This document shows, one piece after another, positions 53,214-61,839 of a stretch of DNA of 64,000 bases; positions within the stretch are counted from its first letter, which is position 1; each line of letters begins with the position of its first letter. Source of the stretch: Bin87 sp965203985 (lineage in GTDB: Bacteria > Chloroflexota > Dehalococcoidia > Lucifugimonadales > UBA3495); contig CBDBDS010000013.1 of the NCBI GenBank assembly GCA_965203985.1, positions 1,116,001 through 1,180,000 of the forward strand, in the 5' to 3' direction. A model generated the notes under the pieces. It searched no databases, was not told the origin of the DNA, and was given only the letters and a program-made list of their open reading frames with translations. A program made the translations under genes and the position numbers.

Positions 53214-53520
53214 TCATATAACGAGCAGGTCCGCGAAATATGAGCCGGACGCGAACGCGATGTCGTATGGCGTCTGTCCGGTGTAACTGCGGATGGTTTT
53301 GCCGGCGCCGGTGTTGATGAGTAATTTCGCTACTGCGGCGTCTTCCTGCCAGCGTGTTGCCCAATGCAGAGGCGTCTCGTCGTGGATGTCGAGGTCGTGC
53401 ACGTCTGATCGACTGTTGATCAGCGCTTCGACGGTGTCGTATGCGTTGAAGCCTGCGGCGTGGTGGAGGGCGGTTCCGAGGTTAGCCTGGTTTGCACCAT
53501 GGGCGCGAAAATGGCGCCGT
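53214..53520 (-). pseudogene. Ankyrin-repeat protein fragment
   Basis: About 95 residues contain three ankyrin repeats (GTALHHAAGFNAYDTVEALI; ETPLHWATRWQEDAAVAKLL; GQTPYDIAFASG) ending with a normal stop at 53214. No start codon occurs in this frame near the first repeat: a HGAN of a preceding repeat is visible, then the upstream sequence is non-homologous. The gene is therefore cut at its 5' end. Confidence 0.75.
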
Positions 53521-53857
53521 TCTCGTGAAAATGGTCTGAGATACCACCCCGGCCCGTTTCGGGCCGGTATGGCCGGTTTCTGACGGCGTACGATAGCTCT
53601 GCTGCGGCTGTGCCACCCTAAAATCGGGCGTTTTAGCCCAATTCGGCGTTGACGACGTCGGCGGCGACGGAGCCAGCAGCCCCGAAGGCGGTGGGTAGTC
53701 GTCGCAGGTCTGGCGTTTGCAAAGTGGATTGGGTGACGGGCTTGACCGAAGCAGCAATGTGCATGATGCCTATGCTCCGGTGGACCGCGGCATACACGGG
53801 GTGCGCGTAGATGGTTGACCCGGGTACAGGGACTGGAGAACTGCCTGACTACTAATG
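53521..53857. other. Non-coding stretch
   Basis: Nothing coding could be supported. It contains a CCGGCCCG/CGGGCCGG hairpin near 53551-53569, close to the ankyrin 5' break. Confidence 0.5.
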
Positions 53858-53883
53858 AAAACCCCGCCGGTTCTGCGGCGGGG
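53858..53883 (-). terminator. Rho-independent terminator, minus strand
   Basis: Stem CCCCGCCG/CGGCGGGG with loop GTTCTG (other strand) and a minus-strand TTTT tail, 37 bases after the small gene at 53920. Confidence 0.75.
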
Positions 53884-53919
53884 TGTGACCAGAGGACGTG
53901 TGAGGTGGTGACGGGCGGA

Positions 53920-54129
53920 CTATGAATTGGAGTTCTGGTCCGTGCCGGGGGGAGGTTCGTTGAAATCCAGTTCCTGGGCCTCGGCCTGTTCCTTGCGTTG
54001 CAACCAGGCCTGCCAGAGTTCGTTCTGGGCTTGGGCGCCTTCGGCTCTGCCTTGTGCCCGGCCGACCTTCTGGTGGCGTTCGATGACTGGTCTAACGAAT
54101 CGGTCAGCCAGGTCTTCGTAAATGAACAT
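53920..54129 (-). CDS. Small hypothetical protein, polar C-terminus
   Basis: A 69-residue hydrophilic protein, ATG behind AAAGGA. It has an Ala/Glu/Gln-rich helical region (RAQGRAEGAQAQNELWQAWL) and ends LDFNEPPPGTDQNSNS. Similar RAEGRAEG and NEPPP tails are seen in Rpn-type nuclease-like proteins; here only the tail would remain. It is preceded by a gene in the same direction and followed by a terminator. Confidence 0.6.
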   Translation of the reverse strand: MFIYEDLADRFVRPVIERHQKVGRAQGRAEGAQAQNELWQAWLQRKEQAEAQELDFNEPPPGTDQNSNS

Positions 54130-54326
54130 GGGATGGTCCTTTCGAGTCCTCGATGTTGTTGTTGCGGTGGAGACTGTGGCGCCAACGGCGTCATTCAGCG
54201 ATGGCCGGAATGGTCTGGGCGGCGTCGCCCCATTGGTGATCGGATGCCGGCGCCAGGTTGGAGATGGATGGTTCAGCCGGGCTTGTGCGTGTCTTCGCGC
54301 TGGCGGGACTCGCAGATGCGGACTTA

Positions 54327-54665
54327 TTACGAAGCTTCGGCGGCAGCATCAGCGGCTTGCGTTGCCAAGAGTGTGTGGATGAGGACGGCGGTGGTGCCTT
54401 GGTCGTCGGTTCTTGAATCGTAGCGCAGGTTATCGATAGCCGCCGCTCGTTCTCTGGTCATGACGTCGGTGAGGTTCAGCTCGCGCTCGGCCTCTCGGAA
54501 ACGCTCGGCGGGTAACTTTCTTTCGTCGCATAGGTAACGGATCAGGATGAGGAGCTGTAATCTGAAGGCCCGGCCTGCCGGGTCGTCGCTTGAGTCCCAT
54601 TGGTCTCTACGGGGCAATTCCGGGTCGTGATCATCCTGACGGTCGGGAGGATCGGTAGGCGCCAT
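54327..54665 (-). CDS. Hypothetical acidic helical protein
   Basis: This 112-residue protein starts behind AAGGAG. A disordered acidic N-terminus (DPPDRQDDHDPELPRRD) precedes helical segments (AFRLQLLILIRYLCDERKLP; LNLTDVMTRERAAAIDNLRY). No family recognised. It is read in the same direction as the next small gene. Confidence 0.6.
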   Translation of the reverse strand: MAPTDPPDRQDDHDPELPRRDQWDSSDDPAGRAFRLQLLILIRYLCDERKLPAERFREAERELNLTDVMTRERAAAIDNLRYDSRTDDQGTTAVLIHTLLATQAADAAAEAS

Positions 54666-55165
54666 GGTGGGGTGCTCCTTATCGCTGGTGTTCGTATCGT
54701 TTCCAGCGTGTGGAGCGGGATTGTAACTCGAGAGGTGGGGCGTATCCAGAACTACGAATATACGGGTTTGTTCAGGTGGTTGGGAGAAACCGTGGGTAGG
54801 GTGGCGGTTGCCTGATCAACGAAAAGTGCCGGGGCCGTTCGGTCCCGGCACGGAGTCGTCGAGCAGTTTGGCGGTTGGTGCAGGGTACATCGGGGCAGTG
54901 TTGCCCTGTGGGGCGCCGCCGGTGGAAAGGCATGGCTTCCGGTGTAGGCTGCTGCACGGCAGGTGGGCGCGGTCAGCGCTGCCGTCCGCCTCGTTGTCGG
55001 TTGGCGGCTGGGTTGTCTTCCGGGTTCCCAGGTTGGGAAATATCGCTACTCGGGATCTGACGCGGGTGCGGGGAAAACCGGTCTGTTTGTTGACGGTTTT
55101 CGTCCCGGCATTCTGGGCGTCGGGGCATTGGACTTCCGGATGGTGGGTGTGGGTCGGGTTCAGTG
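54666..55165. other. Non-coding stretch with terminator
   Basis: 500 bases in which no gene could be supported, apart from the terminator at 54822-54851. The upper part may hold the 3' region of the HTH gene transcript. Confidence 0.5.
54822..54851 (-). terminator. Rho-independent terminator, minus strand
   Basis: Stem GTGCCGGG/CCCGGCAC with a minus-strand TTTT tail. It lies about 315 bases beyond the stop of the HTH gene. Confidence 0.7.
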
Positions 55166-56062
55166 TTATCCGGCTTTGCCGACGAGTCCCAGGTGTCTGC
55201 GGACGGTTTGGATGTTGATGCCGAGGTGTTGCGCGAGTTCGGGGGGCGAGAGCTTGGTGCGGTTGTAGGTGTCCACGGTTAATTCGCGGCGGCGTTGCGC
55301 GGCGAGTCGGGCGCCCTGGAATGCGGGTTTGGCGCGGTTGCGGTTGTTCTCGAGGTAATTGTTGATGGTGCGGGTGGTGAGCCCCATGCGTTGCGCGATC
55401 TCGTCCGGAGTGAGGCCTTCACGACGCAGGCGGGCGGCGAGGTTCTGTTTCTCGATGATGTTGGCGCGTCGGGCGCCGGCCGCGGCTTGCAGGGCCTGCT
55501 TGCGGGGCGTGGTGTTTTGTTCGGCGGCGCGCTCGTGGCGACGGCGCTGGCAGCAATGTGCGCAGTGGAGGCGGTTGCCGTTGCTGGTGTAGGAGCAGCA
55601 TCCGGCGGGCTGGACGCGGCGTCGGCGCCGTTGGCGGCTGCATTTCTGGTTTTCGCAGAAGGGTCGGAGCTTCGGGTCGCAAGCGGAGCAATATGGTGCG
55701 GTGGAAAGCCTGGCGACGGTGGAATTGAGGCGCTCTGCTTCGAGGCACAGCACTGGGGCGACCTTGGTGACGGGGAGGCGCTGTGCCGGCTCCCCGCAGG
55801 ATATGCAGATGCCGCGGTCGCGGGCGGGATGGGGCTGTTGGACGCGACGTTTGGCGCGGACGGCTTTGAGGTGCTCTCGGCAGTGGAAGAAATGGGGGTG
55901 TTCCGTGGGGTGAGACCTTACGGGGACGAGGTTGGGTCCCCGGTTATCGGCAACGTAGCAGGTCTGGTCGCTGCGGGCCCAGGGTCCCCACTGGTCCGGG
56001 GGTAGGGTGTCCCGTACTTCCTCGGCGCGGATGGTGGCCCATTGAGGCCAGGGTTGGGTCAT
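55166..56062 (-). CDS. Cys-rich protein with two C-terminal helix-turn-helix motifs
   Basis: The 298-residue protein starts at an ATG that overlaps the previous stop by four bases. Residues 80-165 contain about fifteen Cys in several pairs (CISCGEP, CSACDPKLRPFCENQKC, CCSY, CAHCC), suggesting several zinc sites. Basic linkers precede two HTH motifs: LTPDEIAQRMGLTTRTINNY and LSPPELAQHLGINIQTVRRH. It is probably a DNA-binding regulator or a site-specific DNA-binding component of the element. No known family. Confidence 0.7.
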   Translation of the reverse strand: MTQPWPQWATIRAEEVRDTLPPDQWGPWARSDQTCYVADNRGPNLVPVRSHPTEHPHFFHCREHLKAVRAKRRVQQPHPARDRGICISCGEPAQRLPVTKVAPVLCLEAERLNSTVARLSTAPYCSACDPKLRPFCENQKCSRQRRRRRVQPAGCCSYTSNGNRLHCAHCCQRRRHERAAEQNTTPRKQALQAAAGARRANIIEKQNLAARLRREGLTPDEIAQRMGLTTRTINNYLENNRNRAKPAFQGARLAAQRRRELTVDTYNRTKLSPPELAQHLGINIQTVRRHLGLVGKAG

Positions 56063-56967
56063 ACGGGCACCACGATGTTGGTGGATTCCAACGGAATGAG
56101 GTTGCGGTATTCGCGGCGCAGTTTGGTGTCGGAGTGGCGTGCGTTCCATGCGCTGGCGGCGAGGCGCGGCAGGTAGAAGGCGTTGGACTTGGGGGGCCGG
56201 CCCTTGATGAGGTAGTTGCGGAGCTCGGCGGCCATGCCGGCGTCGTTGTGGATCACGCCCTGCCAGAAAGTTTCGGCTTCCCAGGGGGTGCAATAGAGGG
56301 TTTCGGCGACGATGGCGTGGATGATGGGGGAGTAAAGGCGGCTCCGCACGTCGGTGTTGCCGTTGCGGTCCGAGAGTATCTGGTCGGCTTTGTGAAAAGC
56401 CTGCATGCGCATGGCGGCGCGCGCCAGGTTGTCTCGCGCCGGTGGCGTGGTGCAATGGGTTGGGAGTTGGTAGTCGGTGCGCCAGAGGTTCTGGTAGCGC
56501 GAGGCGGAGACGATGACGCGCTGGGCGCGCTTGGAGAGTTGATCGAACCCCGCGGACAGGCCGATGACGGAGTTGGTGCGTGGGGCTTGTGAGGTATCGA
56601 GGATGGTGTAGATGTTGGTGGCGGAGAAGCGTGGTTCCCAGCAGTAGCGGATGATCCAGGTGCCGGTCCATTTGGCGACGATGGCGGCGGTGAGGCGGTG
56701 TTGTCCGTCCACTAGGACGGGCTTGTGGTTTTGGTCGTCGGCGAAGGTCAGGAGTGAGCCGGACATGAACTGGTCGTGGGCCATCATGTCGGCGAGGAGG
56801 CCGGTATGGGGTAGTTTGATGTCGCGTTGGTTGGGGTAGGAAAAGGTGTTCAGGATCAGCTGTGCGTCTTCGGGGGTGATAACGATCTCGGTGAACTTGG
56901 TCATGGAGGGGTCGTTGGTGCGAGTGAGAGCGAGCTTGATCTCCGGCGAGATGTTGGGGTGTTCCAT
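56059..56967 (-). CDS. DGQHR-motif (ParB/DndB-like) protein
   Basis: The 302-residue protein carries VLVDGQHRLTA (DGQHR at 87-91), the hallmark of the ParB-like/DGQHR superfamily, which includes ParB, DndB and related NTP-binding proteins. The C-terminal half is helical. It is translationally coupled to a Cys-rich HTH protein. A role in element maintenance or DNA modification is possible. No partner nuclease is adjacent. Confidence 0.78.
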   Translation of the reverse strand: MEHPNISPEIKLALTRTNDPSMTKFTEIVITPEDAQLILNTFSYPNQRDIKLPHTGLLADMMAHDQFMSGSLLTFADDQNHKPVLVDGQHRLTAAIVAKWTGTWIIRYCWEPRFSATNIYTILDTSQAPRTNSVIGLSAGFDQLSKRAQRVIVSASRYQNLWRTDYQLPTHCTTPPARDNLARAAMRMQAFHKADQILSDRNGNTDVRSRLYSPIIHAIVAETLYCTPWEAETFWQGVIHNDAGMAAELRNYLIKGRPPKSNAFYLPRLAASAWNARHSDTKLRREYRNLIPLESTNIVVPV

Positions 56968-57082
56968 GGCGAGGCAAAACTCCCTTGCTGGTTTGGGTGT
57001 TACCCGCGGGTTTGCGGTATCCCTGTGGGGAGCTTAGGCCGTTGGTGGATGAGCGCGTTTTGCAGAACGTTTTCGGTGGCCA

Positions 57083-59176
57083 TCATCCGGTTTTGGGTGT
57101 GAAATATGTGCCCTGGGTGGGGAGATGGCGCCTGCCGGGATGGGGAGTTTGGCGGCGGGGTGCGCGCTGTTGGTGGAAGGCGAAGAGCGTCCAGCCGGTT
57201 GGTGTGTATCGCCAGGCGGCGTTCGGGTCTGCGCCGAGGATGATGAGGTGCGGGCTGGCCTGAAAGTCGAGGAATTTCTGCGCTGCGTCCATGGGGAATT
57301 CGTGTGCCGGCTCGACGTCGCCGTAGGCGGGTTTGGCCCGCTGTGGCGAGGAGGTGGCTGGGGACCAGCGGTCGCGCAGGGGGGCGCACCTGTGCTTACT
57401 TGGCTTACTTGGATAGTGCTGGAAAGGCAGGCCCCCGTTTACGCGGGGTGGTCCGGCGCTTGAAGCCGAGTCAACCGTCATACTCTGGGCTATCCCTGTA
57501 AACATGCCAAAACCACAAATTTTGTCAGACGGCGTTAGGGACTTTTTTTTACCTATGTGGATGGTCTCGGCGTCCGAGCCATCTTGACCCGACTCCTTGA
57601 ATACTCGCAGGTCGTAGTAGATGTCCACCCGCTGGTCGGTGGCGCCTTTTTCGAGCTCGAAAACCTCAACCTGTTGGATAAAAACCTGGAACAATTGCCT
57701 GAGCGACTCGGGGTCCTCGGGGTCCGTCCAGGTCTTGTAGTCCATGGCTGTCTCGATGATGCCAGCTTGGTCGTTCACGAATAGGAGGGCCTCTTCGGTA
57801 TCATCACTGATCCGTTTGCCCTGATTTTCAAGGGCTGCACGTTCCTTTTCGAGTTCGGCGAGGTCCTTCAAAAGGGTTTGCAGGTTGTTGGCCTGGGTAC
57901 CCGCCATTCTCAACACGTCATTGATGTTCTTGATTTCGGTGTTGATAATGCGCTTTCGTTCACCAATACTAGACATTTGGACTTGACGTTCTTCCAGCAT
58001 TGACCTGCTGAAGTGGTTGACGCCGTCGATCACGCTTTGGAGATTCTCAGGGGTGAGGAAATGATGCACGATCCTGTCGCTGATGGCGCGGAGCAGGGTG
58101 TTCAGGTTGGCGCTTTTGAACTCGCAAAAGTCGGCGCCCATCTTCTTTTTGCGGGAGCACCGCAAGTACGCTTTGCCGCCGGATCTGTGGATCTCGAGGT
58201 TGGAGTCCACTCCTCGCGCTGCGCAATGGCCGCACTTAATGCGTTGGCTCAGGGGATTGGGACTGGAGTGGGAGCGGGTTGGGCCTTTACTCCTGTGCCT
58301 GCCGTCGATGCCGTCATTTACCGCTTGCCAATCTTTAGGGCTGACTGCTGCTTGATGGTTGTCTTCTATAATGACCGGTGGTGCGTTTTCCGGGGGGCCC
58401 GGTAGCCTGGATTTGGGATTGACCCCTCGGAAGTTCGTGCCGATGTATTTGCGGTTCCTCATAATGCCGCGGGCCGCGTCGTCGGTCCACGGCTTGCCGC
58501 GGGGAGACGGAACATTGTTGAGACGCATATGTCGAGCTAGGACCCCCGGAGTGTAACCGTCGACGGCGAGGCGCCAGAACTCGAGGACGTGGGGCCACAG
58601 TTCTGGATCTGGGATCAGCTTGCCGGCGATGGCGTGATAACCGGTCTCGTCCCGCTCGTCCGTCTCGTGCTCGAGCATGTAGCCCCAGGGTGGTGGCCCG
58701 ATGTGATGGCCCAGTTCGGTGGCTATCCGCTGACCTTGCTTGACCCTCTTGGAGGTGCGCTTGCTTTCTCTCTGGGCGTTGACAGCCTTGTCGGTCCATT
58801 TCTCCTCTGAGTCGTAGTCGTATTCCTCGTCGTCGATGACGCTGTGCAAGGTGATGCCGGCCATGAACACTCGATCAATGTATTCGAAGAATTCGCGGTA
58901 GTTCCGGGCGAACCTGTCGATGTCATTGAAGACCACGTCGGTGGTGCCGTTAGCCTCGTCCATGGCGTATTCGGACATCCCGATGAAATTGGCACGTCCC
59001 TTGGCGGAGAGGCCGGTGCCCACATCGGTGAATATCCTGTCGATGGTGAGCCCCTTCCGTTCGCAGTATTGTGCGGTTTGCGTGTCTTGGTTTCGCAGGG
59101 AGAAGTTGTCTTTCTGGCGTTTGCCGGACACCCTGCGGTATATCACGGCCTTTCTGGTGTAATTCGACTGCGGCAT
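57083..59176 (-). CDS. Large serine recombinase with unusual C-terminal extension
   Basis: The 697-residue site-specific recombinase begins with a resolvase domain; the nucleophile is Ser17 in YRRVSGKRQKDNFSL. The recombinase domain with RNRKYIG follows, then a zinc ribbon near 300-340 (CGHC and CSRKKKMGADFC) and a coiled coil (about 375-440). After about residue 550 the chain shows unrecognised content (AGPPRVNGGLPF, and later FLDFQASPHLIILGADP). That may be a real extra domain or the result of read-through across an attachment junction. It is the probable integrase of the island. Confidence 0.92.
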   Translation of the reverse strand: MPQSNYTRKAVIYRRVSGKRQKDNFSLRNQDTQTAQYCERKGLTIDRIFTDVGTGLSAKGRANFIGMSEYAMDEANGTTDVVFNDIDRFARNYREFFEYIDRVFMAGITLHSVIDDEEYDYDSEEKWTDKAVNAQRESKRTSKRVKQGQRIATELGHHIGPPPWGYMLEHETDERDETGYHAIAGKLIPDPELWPHVLEFWRLAVDGYTPGVLARHMRLNNVPSPRGKPWTDDAARGIMRNRKYIGTNFRGVNPKSRLPGPPENAPPVIIEDNHQAAVSPKDWQAVNDGIDGRHRSKGPTRSHSSPNPLSQRIKCGHCAARGVDSNLEIHRSGGKAYLRCSRKKKMGADFCEFKSANLNTLLRAISDRIVHHFLTPENLQSVIDGVNHFSRSMLEERQVQMSSIGERKRIINTEIKNINDVLRMAGTQANNLQTLLKDLAELEKERAALENQGKRISDDTEEALLFVNDQAGIIETAMDYKTWTDPEDPESLRQLFQVFIQQVEVFELEKGATDQRVDIYYDLRVFKESGQDGSDAETIHIGKKKSLTPSDKICGFGMFTGIAQSMTVDSASSAGPPRVNGGLPFQHYPSKPSKHRCAPLRDRWSPATSSPQRAKPAYGDVEPAHEFPMDAAQKFLDFQASPHLIILGADPNAAWRYTPTGWTLFAFHQQRAPRRQTPHPGRRHLPTQGTYFTPKTG

Positions 59177-59190
59177 CGTGATCTGGCCCC

Positions 59191-59670
59191 CTACAGTAGC
59201 TTTCGACCGGTGTATTGCTCGTAGATCTGGACGACGTATTTCTGCAAGTCCAGAGGCAGCGCTTCCGCCGGCTTCTGGTAGTGGGCTACGCGGGGGTCGG
59301 TGACGACGAAGTCAAATGCACGCTGGATGTCCATGGGTGAGTCCTGTTGAACGGGCTTGGGCATTTCGCCTTCGATACCGGCGACATGGAGGAGGTGTTC
59401 CAACGGCACCTGGTAGTAGCTGCTGAGCTTGGCCAGGGTCCTGACGCCGGGCTTTTTGATGCCCAGCTCGATGTTGCTGAGGTAGGCGTTGGTGATGCCG
59501 GTTTCGGCTTCCACGTTGCGGAGGGTCTTGGTGCCTCTGAGGTTCTTCAGGAGTTCTCCGATGGGAGGGCGTTGCCGGGTCTTGGGTTCAGGTTCGTCGG
59601 TGCGGGCTTGGTTCAAGTTGATGACATCGTTGGATTGTTCGGTCTCTGCAATTCGTTCTATAGTGACCAA
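59191..59670 (-). CDS. XRE-family transcriptional regulator
   Basis: The 159-residue protein has an HTH domain (LLKNLRGTKTLRNVEAETGI, YLSNIELGIKKPGVRTLAKL) and a C-terminal helical part. The start is TTG at 59670 behind AAGGTGG. It lies immediately upstream of the recombinase on the same strand and opposite the divergent small gene at 59787, so it is the likely repressor of element functions. Confidence 0.88.
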   Translation of the reverse strand: MVTIERIAETEQSNDVINLNQARTDEPEPKTRQRPPIGELLKNLRGTKTLRNVEAETGITNAYLSNIELGIKKPGVRTLAKLSSYYQVPLEHLLHVAGIEGEMPKPVQQDSPMDIQRAFDFVVTDPRVAHYQKPAEALPLDLQKYVVQIYEQYTGRKLL

Positions 59671-59708
59671 ATGACACCACCTTGGGGCGATTCAGCGTCG
59701 CGCTCTGC

Positions 59709-59744
59709 TATAATGCGAGTAGCGGCAATCATGCCGACTACTAC
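59709..59744 (+). promoter_or_regulatory. Promoter region with partial palindrome between divergent genes
   Basis: TATAAT at 59709-59714 with a weak TTGGGG upstream. Downstream the sequence GTAGCGGCA-ATCA-TGCCGACTAC forms an imperfect palindrome, a candidate operator for the XRE protein. Confidence 0.4.
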
Positions 59745-59786
59745 CAAGAGGAAGTGCCCTTGAAAAGGCTTGGGCCAGTATAGCAT

Positions 59787-60113
59787 ATGAAAAACCGGGA
59801 AAATGACCACGAATTTGCAAAGGAGGGTAACAGGCAGTTTGTAATTGCGGACAACGGGAATCCTCTTGTGAAGAAAGCTCTCAGGCTCTTCAGCAGGGAG
59901 GTGACGCTGGAGAGGATCGTCATTTGGGGGCAGATAAATGCCCCGGAGGACGAGGGGGCTGAATTGGAAAGCCCCGACTCTGAGCTCTGGCGTGAGATGC
60001 CCGAGTTGGCCAGGGAATATGAGGCGCATCGCGAGGACGATGGCCTGCCTGCCGAGGATTTGCCCGTTGTGGACGATTGGGAATTTGACGAATTCGGCGG
60101 CGTTACCGCCTGA
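59787..60113 (+). CDS. Small acidic hypothetical protein
   Basis: 108 residues, strongly acidic toward the C-terminus (LPVVDDWEFDEFGG). It is divergent from the XRE regulator, suggesting control by it. No family is recognised; it could be an anti-repressor or a directionality factor by position, but no evidence beyond that. Confidence 0.6.
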   Translation: MKNRENDHEFAKEGNRQFVIADNGNPLVKKALRLFSREVTLERIVIWGQINAPEDEGAELESPDSELWREMPELAREYEAHREDDGLPAEDLPVVDDWEFDEFGGVTA

Positions 60114-60167
60114 AAGTTGACAGGTCTCCCAGTATGGAGGGTGTCTCATGTCCTCCTGGAATGAATA

Positions 60168-60198
60168 GGAGCAACTCTCCCGACGGGAGAGTTGCTCC
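60168..60198. terminator. Bidirectional hairpin between convergent genes
   Basis: Perfect 14-bp inverted repeat GGAGCAACTCTCCC/GGGAGAGTTGCTCC with a three-base loop, between the convergent genes ending at 60113 and 60228. No T-run on either strand. Confidence 0.6.
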
Positions 60199-60227
60199 AG
60201 CGTTGCGCTTAAGCCCGCGTGGTTCGG

Positions 60228-60926
60228 TCAGGCGTTGATGCTTGGGTATAGTTCCACAAGGTCCTCGGTGACGCCTTCCGGGTGTTCGTGGGCGGGCATG
60301 GGGGCGTGGTAGACGATCAAAGCGTAGTCGGATCCGACGCTGACCTTCTGTACCAGAAGGTCGAGCAGCTCCTGCATCGCGTCTGGATGGTTGCTGCCGA
60401 GCCAGGTATCCACGTTGTTGATGGTATCTCTGATCCCTTCCTCGTCGCTTACGAAGACGGCCTTTTCCAACTCGTTTCTGGCGACCATGGACTCGAAGGC
60501 CAATCCCGCAGTGGCACGGTCCAACGCGTCGATGGCGGGCACGATTTCTTGGTAGGTTTCCTCGCCCTGCTCAACGCGTAGCAGGAGGCCCCTCCGCTTG
60601 GCTCTGGCGTCGGCCATGGTGGCTTCGGCCTGTTCCATGCGCTGGCGCTGGATCTGGGCGTTTGCCGACATGGTTTCCTGGATGGTCTCGGTGATGGTCT
60701 GGATGCCTTCTTCAGTGGTGAGGCGGTTCAGCATCTCTCGGACGACGGCGTGGAGCAGGCGTTCTGAGTACACGGGCTTGGTCGGGCAGTAGCGCCCGTT
60801 ATCCACGCTATTGTTGGGGCAGTAGTAGCGCTGGCCGGTGTTGGCCATGGGCTCGCCGCAGTTGGCGCAGTAAACCATGTGGTTCAACGATGGCTCGGCC
60901 TGGCGGACGGTGGTCGGGTTCACCAT
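60228..60926 (-). CDS. Free-standing recombinase zinc-ribbon and coiled-coil protein
   Basis: This 232-residue protein starts at an ATG behind GGAGGAAAG. It contains a recombinase zinc ribbon (CANC, CPNNSVDNGRYC) and then a coiled coil (about 80-140, NAQIQRQRMEQAEATMADA), as in the C-terminal part of large serine recombinases. There is no catalytic domain: no Ser-containing resolvase region precedes it. The own RBS makes a simple truncation less likely. It might bind the coiled coil of the full recombinase and control direction; that is inference. Confidence 0.75.
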   Translation of the reverse strand: MVNPTTVRQAEPSLNHMVYCANCGEPMANTGQRYYCPNNSVDNGRYCPTKPVYSERLLHAVVREMLNRLTTEEGIQTITETIQETMSANAQIQRQRMEQAEATMADARAKRRGLLLRVEQGEETYQEIVPAIDALDRATAGLAFESMVARNELEKAVFVSDEEGIRDTINNVDTWLGSNHPDAMQELLDLLVQKVSVGSDYALIVYHAPMPAHEHPEGVTEDLVELYPSINA

Positions 60927-61006
60927 AGGTTATCTTTCCTCCGTTCTAATATAGTTTGTCGGAATCCGCCATATTCGTCAAGACGACTGTATGCGGTTGC
61001 TTGGGA

Positions 61007-61459
61007 CTATGAGCTAGGGGTGGAGCCGTTTCTGGATCGAGTGCTTCGTCTGGCGGCTCTGGAACGTTGCGGCTTCGTTATTTCTCGGTAACGTCTGGCC
61101 AGTCTTTCGAGGCCGGCCGCTTGTTCAGGGGTCAAGGTCCTGGCCGGGTCAGGCTTGAAGCTGTCGGGCAGTGCTTGGTAAACGGGTAGTCCTCGTTGTA
61201 GTACCGGCTGGTCTTGGGGCCAGGTGGGAGTCTTGTTGGTCTCAACCGTCTTGAAGGTGGCGGTGACGTACCCTACGGAGGTTATAACGCCGCGGACTCT
61301 GGCCATTGCGCGAGTTGCGCCGGTGTTTCGGGCCCGCAGTGTGACCGGTGTCTCGGGTCGGATATTGTGGGATTCGCTCGGGTTGGTGAGCATGATGATC
61401 GCGCCGTCATCGGTGGTTCGGTCGATGAATCCCAGGGGCAACAGGCGGGGTTGGGGCAT
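61007..61459 (-). CDS. Hypothetical protein
   Basis: The protein has 150 residues from the ATG at 61459 (GGAGAG upstream). The N-terminal half is beta-rich (VTLRARNTGATRAMARVRG; VITSVGYVTATFKTVETN) and the C-terminal part is a basic tail. The open frame extends further upstream, but the start at 61459 has the better RBS. No family recognised. Confidence 0.55.
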   Translation of the reverse strand: MPQPRLLPLGFIDRTTDDGAIIMLTNPSESHNIRPETPVTLRARNTGATRAMARVRGVITSVGYVTATFKTVETNKTPTWPQDQPVLQRGLPVYQALPDSFKPDPARTLTPEQAAGLERLARRYREITKPQRSRAARRSTRSRNGSTPSS

Positions 61460-61494
61460 TGGCTCTCCATGCGAAGTCTTGAATGGGTGTCGGT

Positions 61495-61525
61495 GGAAAA
61501 AAGAAAGCCACCCTCTGTGGGGCGG
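61495..61525 (-). terminator. Rho-independent terminator, minus strand
   Basis: Stem GCCGCCC/GGGTGGC followed on the minus strand by TTTCTTTTTT. It lies about 36 bases upstream of the hypothetical gene's start, so it must end an earlier, possibly non-coding, transcript. Confidence 0.7.
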
Positions 61526-61813
61526 CCGTTGGGTTGCTGGTAGCAGTTGAAACCGTTTGGTATGGGAATCGCCGCAGGCGCGGCTGGGGGTCCTGCATCC
61601 CGTGTGGTGTAAACTTTGGTCCTGTAGCTGTAGGAACGGCAGTGGACGGTGACGCCGGGGGATAAGCCAGTTTTGGCGATGACAACGCATGCGTTGGTTT
61701 GAGTTGGCGGCTGCCCGCTGATTTAGCAACCGTGCACGGGTTGGCCAAATTTCGGCCGGAAACGCCCCCGGGAGCGTTTCCGTAGAGCCGAGGCGTCTGT
61801 GTTCAACCGAAAC

Positions 61814-61839
61814 GAAAACGGCGCCACAGGGCGCCGTTT
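61814..61839 (-). terminator. Terminator after the NYN gene
   Basis: AAACGGCGCC/GGCGCCGTTT stem with a minus-strand TTTTC tail, about 213 bases after the NYN stop. Confidence 0.6.

Noticed and set aside
53214..54194. Single 326-codon minus-strand frame
   Set aside because: Only its last 95 residues are ankyrin-like; the rest is antisense or out of frame to the small gene at 53920 and has no coding character.
54808..55218. Plus-strand frame of 136 codons
   Set aside because: Covers a minus-strand terminator and has no RBS or recognisable content.
55295..56005. Plus-strand frame of 236 codons
   Set aside because: Antisense to the Cys-rich HTH gene, which has conserved motifs and translational coupling.
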